Below, piece by piece: positions 33,914 to 41,561 of a stretch of 64,000 bases of DNA. The notes under the pieces are model-generated. The model saw only the letters and a program-made list of their open reading frames with translations, did not search any database and was not told the DNA's origin. The translations under genes and the position numbers were made by a program. The stretch comes from JBDTNL01 sp039933785 (GTDB lineage Bacteria; Acidobacteriota; Thermoanaerobaculia; Multivoradales; JAGPDF01), in assembly GCA_039933785.1 (NCBI GenBank), contig JBDTNL010000001.1, positions 62,001 through 126,000 of the forward strand, read 5' to 3'. Position 1 is the stretch's first letter. Each line of letters opens with the position of its first letter.

Positions 33914-35138
33914 AGGCCGGCAGTACCGCGAGATACGCCGCGCGATAGCGCCCGACGACGGCATCCCAGGTCAGTTCCGCCACCGCTTTGGATCGACCGC
34001 GCTCGCCCATGCGACGGCGCTCCTCCGGGTTGGCGATCAGTCGATCGAGCGCGACCAGTAGGTCGGAATTCGAACCTTCGGCAACGAGGAGTCCGCTCCT
34101 CTCGTGCTCGACCGCGAGCGGCACGCCGGAGATTCCGCTCGCGACCACGGGCAGGCCGCTTGCCATGGCTTCGAGGATGACATTGGGCAGGCCGTCGACG
34201 TTGCCCTTGGCGTCGTGCACGGCGGGAAGGACGAAGATGTCCGCGGCGCGGTACAGGTCCGGCAGGGTGTCGCGCTGCACCGAGCCGGGGAAGTGCACTC
34301 TGTCGCTCCAGGTCTTGGTGGCTTCGCGGAACTCGGGTTCTCGATCGCCGCCCCCAGCCAGAACGAGGTGCGCGTCGAGATGTTTTGCGAACAGAGCGGG
34401 CAACGCTTCGATGAGAACCTGAAATCCCTTCTTGGTCGCCATGCGTCCGACGCCGAGCAGGAGCGGTGCGTTCGCGGGTACCCCGAGACGTTGGCGCCAG
34501 AGCTCGCGCCGCGCGGCGTCCGGTGAGAATGCCTCGGTGTCGACGCCGTAGGGAATGGTTTGCGCTCCACGGGCCGCCAGACTCTCCGGAGCCAGGCGCT
34601 GCACTCGCTGGACGAGCTCGGGAGAGCAACCGGTGAGCAGGGCGGCCCGGCGCAGGGCTCGCCTCGAGACAGCGCGGAGCAGGGGTTTCTCGGCCAGGAA
34701 GACGTCGGAACCGTGGAGGCCGATCGCCAAGGGAACGCAACCTGTGGCGCCAGCGACGCTCACCGCGTTCGGCACGATCCAGTGCGCCTGCACGAGATCG
34801 GGGCGGCGCTCACGGATTGCACGCTTGACGGCTCGGCGCGCCGACCAGGCGTAGAGTGGGGCGACCGCGCCCGCCTTGCCCTTGATGGTTTCGTCCTTTT
34901 GCAGGCTGCGGCCATAGCCGAGGACTTCCCAGCTCTCGGGCGCGTAGCGAAACGTTTCGAGCTCGACGCCGTGCTCGCTCCAGCGTTCCCTGAGCCCGCG
35001 CGCGTGCGGCGCGAGCACGCGCACGCGGTCGCCGCGGCGCACGAGGCCGCGCGCCAGGTCGCGAATGAAGGGGCCGGCGGTGTCGTCTTCGCTCTGCGGG
35101 AAGGTCTGGGTGAGGAAGAGCAAGTCGAGTGGCCGCAT
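33906..35138 (-). CDS. Glycosyltransferase family 4
   Basis: 410 aa, GT-B fold. Marks: DLLFLTQTFPQSEDDTAGPF at the N-terminus, GLHGSDVFLAEKP, LLGVGRMATKKGFQVL, and NVDGLPNVILEAMASGLPVVAS with the E-x7-E pair. It follows the methyltransferase gene by 3 bases, with its ribosome-binding site inside that gene, so the two are an operon. Likely builds a cell-surface saccharide; linkage unknown. Confidence 0.9.
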   Translation of the reverse strand: MRPLDLLFLTQTFPQSEDDTAGPFIRDLARGLVRRGDRVRVLAPHARGLRERWSEHGVELETFRYAPESWEVLGYGRSLQKDETIKGKAGAVAPLYAWSARRAVKRAIRERRPDLVQAHWIVPNAVSVAGATGCVPLAIGLHGSDVFLAEKPLLRAVSRRALRRAALLTGCSPELVQRVQRLAPESLAARGAQTIPYGVDTEAFSPDAARRELWRQRLGVPANAPLLLGVGRMATKKGFQVLIEALPALFAKHLDAHLVLAGGGDREPEFREATKTWSDRVHFPGSVQRDTLPDLYRAADIFVLPAVHDAKGNVDGLPNVILEAMASGLPVVASGISGVPLAVEHERSGLLVAEGSNSDLLVALDRLIANPEERRRMGERGRSKAVAELTWDAVVGRYRAAYLAVLPAFN

Positions 35139-35141
35139 GGA

Positions 35142-35972
35142 TCAGAGCGGCAAGAGGCGGTAGGGCGGGGTGGCAAGCTCTGGCCCGCGTCGGGCAACCA
35201 GCAGGTTGTTGCCCCACGCGTTCTTCCACAGCGGCACGGAGCGCAGCATTTCCCGATAAAGCCCGCGCCACCCCTTCGGTTCGGCGCGGTGCGGGAAGGT
35301 GGTGTGCTCGATGACCTCCATGCCGAGTCCGCGGAGGTAGCGCGCCACCTGCTGAGACTGCGCGATGTGGACGGCGTCGGCGTCGGGGAGGTAGCCCTCG
35401 GTGAGCACGCTCGGATTGCGCACGGTGTCGAATCGATGGCCGCCGGCGAGGGCGCCGCGAACCTGTCGCCAGGTCCGGCGTATCGTCACTTCCAGTCGCC
35501 GGCTCCGCGGCAGGCTGGGTGGGTACTCGTAGGGGAGATCCCAGGTGGAGCCGATGATCATGAGCAATCCGCCCGGGCGGACGATGCGCGCGGCCTCGCG
35601 GAGCGTCTTGCCGGGGTCGTGAAAGTGCTCGAGAGCGTAGGTCGAGAGCACGGCGTCGAAGGCGCCGTCGCCAAATGGTAGCGCTTCACTATCGCCGCGC
35701 ACGCGGTCGCCGGGGCGCTTGGCTTCGGCGGCCATGAGCAAGCCCACGAGCGAAACATCGAGGCCGGTGTAGCGGCAGCCGACGGGCAGCCACAGGGCGT
35801 TCTCGCACGAACCGCTGCCGAGATCGAGCACGCGCTCGCCGCCGCGCAGGTGCGCGAGCATGCGTTGGCGCTCGGGAGACGCCGCCGGATTCGCGGCGGC
35901 GGCCATGGCGTAGTACTCGCGGCTTTGGTTCCAGAAGGCGGCAAGATCTTGCTTGTTGGTGGGGCTGGACAT
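35142..35972 (-). CDS. Class I SAM-dependent methyltransferase
   Basis: 276 aa. SAM-binding motif VLDLGSGSCENALWL (about residues 45-60), then ALPFGDGAFDAVLSTYALEHFHDP and VRPGGLLMIIGS, a methyltransferase-11 type layout. Start ATG 35972 (MSSPTNKQ) is preferred over an in-frame TTG at 35981. Placed before a GT4 gene and among glycan genes, it may methylate a sugar or a lipid carrier; this is inferred from context alone. Confidence 0.85.
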   Translation of the reverse strand: MSSPTNKQDLAAFWNQSREYYAMAAAANPAASPERQRMLAHLRGGERVLDLGSGSCENALWLPVGCRYTGLDVSLVGLLMAAEAKRPGDRVRGDSEALPFGDGAFDAVLSTYALEHFHDPGKTLREAARIVRPGGLLMIIGSTWDLPYEYPPSLPRSRRLEVTIRRTWRQVRGALAGGHRFDTVRNPSVLTEGYLPDADAVHIAQSQQVARYLRGLGMEVIEHTTFPHRAEPKGWRGLYREMLRSVPLWKNAWGNNLLVARRGPELATPPYRLLPL

Positions 35973-36031
35973 GCGCTGCAAAGCTTAACAGTCGCTTCGC
36001 GTTGTATCGTTTGCAGGTCTTGTCTGCCTCT

Positions 36032-37624
36032 GTGGATCGCCGCATTCGGAGCCTGTCTTGGGCGAGCGCCGCGGTCTGTCTGGTCACTCGCTTGCCGTTC
36101 GTCGCCCGGCGTTTGTGGGATCACGATTCTGTTCAGTTTGCGCTTGGGGTCGAGCACTACGACCTGGCAGCGCATCAGCCGCATCCGCCTGGGTACCCTT
36201 TGTACATCGCGCTGCTGAAGGTCTTGGCCTTGGTGGGCGTCTCGCCGGGGAGTGGCATGGTGGCGCTCACGTTGATCGCGAGTGCAGGTGGCGCGGCGTG
36301 CATGCCGTTGTTGGTGGCTCGGCTGCTGGAGTCGCCAGTGAGCGAAGAGGAGTCGGTGTTCGGATCGGCGCTCCTTGCGGCGGCGCTGTTCGTGTTCAAT
36401 CCCTTGCTGTGGTTCTACGGCGAGCTGCCGTTGCTCTATGCGGTCGAGGGCGCGTTGACCGTCGTGCTCGCCTGGGCGGCGGCTCGGATGGGGCTTGGCA
36501 CCGGGGCCGTCGTTTGGGCTGCCGTGTTGTTGGCCCTTGCGGGTGGTCTGCGGCCGTCGAGCCTCGTCCTTCTCGCGCCGATGTTCTTGTTTGGCCTCTG
36601 GCGCACCTGGCGAAAAGGCGCAGTGAAGCCCGCTGGAATTCTGCTCGCCGCGGCGGTGGGAGGCGGGCTGGTCCTCGCCTGGGCTCTGCCGCTGTTCGCG
36701 GCCGCGGGTGGGTACGCAGCTTGGAAGCACATCAACGACGAGCACTTCCGAACGCTTCTGCCCACCACGTCGGTCCTCTACGGCGCGGGTATCGGAGCCC
36801 TGCGCCACAACGCGTTGGTGATCGCGAAGTGGGCCGTTCAGGGTTTGTTTCCCGGAGCGGTCGTGCTTCTCTGGTGGATGGTTCGGGCGCCCAGTCGCGT
36901 GCGTGAGGGCGTTGGTTCGCTCGCCAATCCATTCGTGAATCGTCTCGGCTTCGTTCTCGCGTGGGGTCTACCGGCGATCCTTTTCTTTGCCTTGTTCCAC
37001 ATCACCAAGGCCGGTTACACGCTGGTGTACTTGCCGGCGCTGCTGGTCGGGCTGGTGCTTTTTGTGGCGCCGTTCAAACCCTCGTGGAAGAGCGCCGGGG
37101 CGGTCGCGTTGATCGGAGCCGCGCTCTACTTCGTGGGCCCGAGTCGCGTTGCGGGAGAGCCGTGGTGGCAGATCCCTTGGCGCGACGAGTTCCACGCCAG
37201 CGAGATCCGTGGGTTCGAGAGCGAGCTCGATTCGGTGCGGGCGATTGCGGGGCGGTTCTCGCCGGCGAGCACGGTGCTGGTCACGGTCGAGCTCGCGGGC
37301 GGCGGTGACGGCGGCGCGAGCGGTTTTCTTTATTCGTGGCATCGGCATTTGCAGTGGTACTTGCCGGCATTCACCGTGCTGTCGCTCGCCCCGGAGCAGC
37401 ACCTGGCGTTGCGCATGCGCGGGCACTCTCCGTTCGAGACCGTGGGGCAGCGGATCGAGGTGCCCGCCGGCACCGACCGCCTGGTGTTCGTGCTGGCGGC
37501 GCCGCCGGACTCGCGGTTCGTGTTACCGCCGGGCGAGGCGCTGTTTCGCGGTGAGCGCTTCTACGTCTGGAGCGCGCCGCTGCCGGCCGATGGGCGACTG
37601 GGGCCCTTCGAGTTGGTCCCCTAA
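36032..37624 (+). CDS. Membrane GT-C type glycosyltransferase (PMT/DUF2723-like)
   Basis: About 530 aa, with some ten hydrophobic helices in the N-terminal 370 residues and a soluble C-terminal domain of about 150. The first extracytoplasmic loop has WDHDSVQFALG and HQPHPPGYPLY, as in protein O-mannosyltransferase-type and DUF2723 proteins. The start is uncertain: GTG 36032, TTG 36020 and TTG 36002 are all in frame, none with a good ribosome-binding site. It is divergent from the methyltransferase gene with only about 60 bases between them. Confidence 0.78.
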   Translation: MDRRIRSLSWASAAVCLVTRLPFVARRLWDHDSVQFALGVEHYDLAAHQPHPPGYPLYIALLKVLALVGVSPGSGMVALTLIASAGGAACMPLLVARLLESPVSEEESVFGSALLAAALFVFNPLLWFYGELPLLYAVEGALTVVLAWAAARMGLGTGAVVWAAVLLALAGGLRPSSLVLLAPMFLFGLWRTWRKGAVKPAGILLAAAVGGGLVLAWALPLFAAAGGYAAWKHINDEHFRTLLPTTSVLYGAGIGALRHNALVIAKWAVQGLFPGAVVLLWWMVRAPSRVREGVGSLANPFVNRLGFVLAWGLPAILFFALFHITKAGYTLVYLPALLVGLVLFVAPFKPSWKSAGAVALIGAALYFVGPSRVAGEPWWQIPWRDEFHASEIRGFESELDSVRAIAGRFSPASTVLVTVELAGGGDGGASGFLYSWHRHLQWYLPAFTVLSLAPEQHLALRMRGHSPFETVGQRIEVPAGTDRLVFVLAAPPDSRFVLPPGEALFRGERFYVWSAPLPADGRLGPFELVP

Positions 37625-37636
37625 CTCGCGTCGCAC

Positions 37637-39217
37637 TCAGGGCACGGTTCGGGTCCCGGGCTTTGGTGGCTCCAGGGTCACGCGCCACGTCGTGACTCCG
37701 GCGGCGCGTGAGACCAGCTCGAGTCCGGGTGGCGGCGCGCCCTCGCCGAGCAGCGCTCGCGGGCGGTCGCGCAGATCGATCGCGTCGGCGACCAGGAACG
37801 CCACTCGCCGTTTGCGCAGGGTTTCGATGAGCGTGTCGAGGTAGAGCGCCGGCATTGCGATTTGCTCGCCGAAGGCGTCAGGAATCGCGAGATAGGAGTG
37901 AGCGAGGTAGCGCTCGAGAAACGGTGACGTTCCCGCGAGACCCTGGCCGGGCGGAAGCTGGCGCTCCAGCCCCTGGAGAGCCGCGACGTCGGCGTAAGGA
38001 TGCAGCTCGATGAACGCGGGCAGGCGGAAGACCGCGGTTTTGACTGCCAGCACGGCGACCAGCGCCGCGGCCACCGCGGCGAGCACGCGCCGGCGGGGGA
38101 GATCGAGGTCGAGACTGAGCGCGCCGGCCGCGGTGCAAGCGGCGGCCGCGGGCAGCAAGATCAGGAGAAAACGCCCCCAGGCAAAGAACGCTGTTGCAAC
38201 GCCGAACGTGAAGAGAGCGAGCGTCGCGAGCAGCCAGATCGCTGGGCGAGAATGCCGCCGCACACAGAGCGCCGCACCGGCGGCCGCGGCGAGGACGTGG
38301 AGCGGTGTGCCGAGCAGCTGAGCGAGGCCCCCGGCGATCAAGCGCCAAAGCTCGCTTCCGGCGCCCGCGATGACCGCGCCGGGCTCGCTGCGCAGGATCT
38401 GACCGAAGCTTCCGCCAGCGGGAATCGCGGCCAGCTTCGACCAGTCCGGGTAGCCGTGCAGCTTCCACAGCAAGTTCTTCCAGTTCTCGTCGTAGAGGGC
38501 GCTGCCGAACAGGTGAGCGCGCAGGATCCAATGCGGAGTCAGTACCGCTGCGGCGAGCAGTGCGGCCGCAGCGAGATGGCTGGTCCTTCGGAGCTCCCTG
38601 CCCCCACCGCGCTCACTGCGAGCGCTCAACCACCAAGCCGCAAGCAGGCCGGGAAGGATGAGTACCGCGTTCCCTCGCGTACATGCGGCGGCGCCGTATG
38701 CGAGTCCGGCGCAGAGCGCGGCCGTGGTGCTTGGGCGCTCCAGGTAGGCGAGCCCGGCGAGCAGCGCCGCTCCAGCCAAGGCGGCGAAAGGCATGTCGGT
38801 GGTGACGTGCTGGCCGAGGATCCAGGTGCTGGGATTCGCGGCCACCAAGGCCATGGCCAATGCGCCCGCGAGCCCGCCGTGAGAGTCACCAGCGAGCCGC
38901 CGACCGAAGGCGAAGGCGAGCCATGCCAGCGCCGCCGCCGACAGGTTGCTTAGCAGGCGCGCCGTGCCGAAGGTATCGCCGGTGAGTCGCCCGAGCGCCG
39001 CGATCGCGTAGGGATAGAGCGGCGGCCGAAAGGCGTCGACGGGCGCGTTGCCGGCGAGGATCTGATCGGCCTGCGCTACATAACCATCGCGCTCGGCGGT
39101 ACCTGCTTCCTCGACCCAGTGGAACCTGGCACCGAAGATCGCGAGACCGAGAAAGAGCGCCAACGCAGCGAGAGCGGCGAGGGCGGCAGGTCGATCCTGG
39201 CGAAGGGCGAGCAGCAT
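37637..39217 (-). CDS. GT39/ArnT-like membrane glycosyltransferase
   Basis: 526 aa, multi-spanning. Near the N-terminus, after the first helix, TAERDGYVAQADQIL and FRPPLYPYAIAALG match the PMT/ArnT catalytic loop and the following conserved proline block. About ten helices follow, then a short periplasmic tail. These enzymes use a polyprenyl-phosphate sugar to modify lipid A, glycan or protein. It is convergent with the previous gene (12 bases) and downstream of the third sulfatase-fold gene (21 bases), probably in one operon with it. Confidence 0.85.
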   Translation of the reverse strand: MLLALRQDRPAALAALAALALFLGLAIFGARFHWVEEAGTAERDGYVAQADQILAGNAPVDAFRPPLYPYAIAALGRLTGDTFGTARLLSNLSAAALAWLAFAFGRRLAGDSHGGLAGALAMALVAANPSTWILGQHVTTDMPFAALAGAALLAGLAYLERPSTTAALCAGLAYGAAACTRGNAVLILPGLLAAWWLSARSERGGGRELRRTSHLAAAALLAAAVLTPHWILRAHLFGSALYDENWKNLLWKLHGYPDWSKLAAIPAGGSFGQILRSEPGAVIAGAGSELWRLIAGGLAQLLGTPLHVLAAAAGAALCVRRHSRPAIWLLATLALFTFGVATAFFAWGRFLLILLPAAAACTAAGALSLDLDLPRRRVLAAVAAALVAVLAVKTAVFRLPAFIELHPYADVAALQGLERQLPPGQGLAGTSPFLERYLAHSYLAIPDAFGEQIAMPALYLDTLIETLRKRRVAFLVADAIDLRDRPRALLGEGAPPPGLELVSRAAGVTTWRVTLEPPKPGTRTVP

Positions 39218-39238
39218 GGAGGTGAAGCGTAGCCGAGG

Positions 39239-41485
39239 TCAGTCACCGAGGTAGCCGAGCGCCTTCAGCCGGCTGCGCTCCTCGGCGTCGAGCACCGGCT
39301 CCTGCGCGGCGTCGGCAAGCTCGGGCGAGCCGGCGGACATCCAGCGTAGAAGCTCCGCACGCAGCCACGCCGCATCGATGTTGGGCTCGCCGGCGAGGTT
39401 GGTAAGCTCCTCGGGATCGGCGGCGAGATCGAACACGAACTCGGGATCGCGCACGTGGCCGGCGCCGCCGCCCATGCCCCATTGCAGTCCCGAACGCGGC
39501 GCCAGCGCGACCTTCAGCGTGTGCCAGCGGGCGGCGAAGATGCCGCCGCGCACGGCCGATGCCGCGGCGAAGCGCGGCCTCTCGTCTTCCGCGGCGGGGC
39601 GCGGCGCGAGGAGCGAGTGTCCCGAGCTGCCGGCCGGCGGCGTCGCGTTGGCGAGGTCGAGCAAGGTGGCGAATAGGTCCAAGGTATCGGTGGGCTTCTC
39701 GACGCGCTGCGGAGCGATCCGTCCCGGCGACCACAGCACGAGCGGGATGTGGAGCATCTCTTCGTAGAGCGTGTAGCCGTGCAGGACTCCGCCGTGCTCG
39801 AAGAGCTCCTCGCCGTGATCGGCGGTGACCGCGACGACCACCTCTCCCGGCGCGCGATTGCGCGTCGCCTCCTCGATCAGACCCCCGAGCTCTCGATCGG
39901 CATAGGCGAGCGATGCGGCATAGAGGCCCTTCACGCGCTCGCGATCGGCAGGCGTTGCTTGTTTGGTTCCGCGGTCAAGGGCGCGCAGGGTGTTGGTATC
40001 GCCCTTGATGCGCGAAGCGATGCCCGCGGTGAAGAGCCGCTCGAGGTCCGGCGGCGGAAAGTACGGATTGTGCGGATGGATGACGTGGACGTAAAGAAAC
40101 CCGCGATCTCCCGGGCCCAGGGAGTGAATCCATTCGATCGCCGCGCGCCCTGCGCGAGCCGCGTTGTCGTTGAAGACGGGTTCGCGATCGGTGGGGGGGA
40201 ACTTGACTCCCGGCGCGTCGAAGTCGAAGCCGCGCACCATTCCATAGGTGGGGCTTACGTTCTGATTGCCGGAGACGATCGCCGTGCGGTAGCCGGCGCC
40301 GTGCATGAGCTCGGCGAGGGTCGGCAGTTCAGCGGGCAGCATGGATCCGCCGCCGGCGCGCCAGGTTCGTCCGCTGAACAAGCTCTTGGTCGACGGCAGC
40401 GTGTTCGGGGCGACACTGTGGTGAACGGTGAACGTGAGGCCCTCGCGCGCCAGGCGATCGATCGTGGGAGAACGCACCGTCCGGAGCGGGTCGTTGCCTG
40501 CACCTTGCAACCGCAGATGACCCACGCGGTCGGCACGCAGTGCATCCAGCAGATAGACCACGATCAAGCGAGGAGGCTGCATCTCGGTGGCAGTGCCGGC
40601 CGGCTGCGCCGGCTCGGCCCGGTCTGCCGACACCGCCGGCTCCGCAGACCGAGCGGCGTTCTCGATATGGAGAGCGCGCCACCGCGCCGGAGGGCCTTGG
40701 CCGCGCGCCAGCAGGCGGACGCGGACCGCGCCGTCGGCGGGCAGTGCCAACGTCAGGTCGAGCGTCGCCGCTCGACCGGGAGTCCAGGCGAAGCGCGCCT
40801 GCTCGGCGCCGTGGGCGTCGTCCACGCTGAGCACGAAGCGCTGTCCGGGCTGGGCGCCTTTGGGCGGCACGAACGAGCCGCGCAGGGTCTTCTCTCCGCC
40901 GTCCGCGGGCCGCGCGAACAGCTCGACCAGGGAATCGCCACTCTGCAGGAGGTCCTCGCCTTCGAGTCGAGCCTCGCCTGCGGGCAGCGAGGACGAGAGG
41001 CCGGCACCCGAGACCGCGACCTCGCCCTCGAGGCGCAGGTCGATCGGTACTCGGCCGAGCGGCAGATCCGCCGGCAGGGGCACTCGCAGCGGATCGCTGA
41101 GCGCGATCGCGGGCAGCTCGCGACCACCGCCGCGTCCACCGATGCGTACGGTCGCATGGCGCGGATCGCCGGGCATGACGCCTTCGAGATCGAGCAGCAG
41201 CTCGCGCGACCCACCGCCAAGGTCGACGATCTCGAGCCGCGACCAGTCGCGGGTCTGCGCATAGAGCACGCGTTTGCCGTCGCGCCAGCCACGCCAGCCG
41301 CTGAGAAATCGATTGCCCGCGAGATCGGGCGGCGGCGCCAGGCGCCGGGTTTCGACCAGGAGCTCGAACGGTGGATCGCCGTGCCACAGCAGATCGTGCG
41401 GCGCCGGGGGAGGCGCCAGCGCTCGGCACCCTAGAGCGCCGAGCGCCAGGATCGCGAGGCCGGCCTTTGCTTCGTGGAGCGCCAT
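39239..41485 (-). CDS. Sulfatase-fold hydrolase with a large N-terminal beta domain, probable lipoprotein
   Basis: 748 aa. The leader ends in GALGC (Cys20), compatible with lipidation. Residues about 25-300 are beta-rich with no recognised domain. The sulfatase fold starts near residue 303 (LIVVYLLDALRADRVGHL). The active loop reads NTLPSTKSLFSG, again with Thr in place of the formylglycine Cys/Ser, and AVTADHGEELFEHGG supplies metal ligands. The C-terminus ends LKALGYLGD, like other members here. No TPR repeats, unlike the pair at 7-11.5 kb. The start was set at 41485; earlier in-frame codons would overlap the ADOP permease gene. Confidence 0.85.
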   Translation of the reverse strand: MALHEAKAGLAILALGALGCRALAPPPAPHDLLWHGDPPFELLVETRRLAPPPDLAGNRFLSGWRGWRDGKRVLYAQTRDWSRLEIVDLGGGSRELLLDLEGVMPGDPRHATVRIGGRGGGRELPAIALSDPLRVPLPADLPLGRVPIDLRLEGEVAVSGAGLSSSLPAGEARLEGEDLLQSGDSLVELFARPADGGEKTLRGSFVPPKGAQPGQRFVLSVDDAHGAEQARFAWTPGRAATLDLTLALPADGAVRVRLLARGQGPPARWRALHIENAARSAEPAVSADRAEPAQPAGTATEMQPPRLIVVYLLDALRADRVGHLRLQGAGNDPLRTVRSPTIDRLAREGLTFTVHHSVAPNTLPSTKSLFSGRTWRAGGGSMLPAELPTLAELMHGAGYRTAIVSGNQNVSPTYGMVRGFDFDAPGVKFPPTDREPVFNDNAARAGRAAIEWIHSLGPGDRGFLYVHVIHPHNPYFPPPDLERLFTAGIASRIKGDTNTLRALDRGTKQATPADRERVKGLYAASLAYADRELGGLIEEATRNRAPGEVVVAVTADHGEELFEHGGVLHGYTLYEEMLHIPLVLWSPGRIAPQRVEKPTDTLDLFATLLDLANATPPAGSSGHSLLAPRPAAEDERPRFAAASAVRGGIFAARWHTLKVALAPRSGLQWGMGGGAGHVRDPEFVFDLAADPEELTNLAGEPNIDAAWLRAELLRWMSAGSPELADAAQEPVLDAEERSRLKALGYLGD

Positions 41486-41561
41486 TCCCCCGATGATCGC
41501 ATTCGAACCCCGTCCGAGACAAAGCTGGGCTCGCTGCCGGGGCGCTCTTCGTCGAGACGGT

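Noticed and set aside
39749..41434. 561-residue plus-strand frame opposite the third sulfatase-fold gene
   Set aside because: Antisense shadow; no domain recognised, and the minus strand carries the hydrolase motifs.
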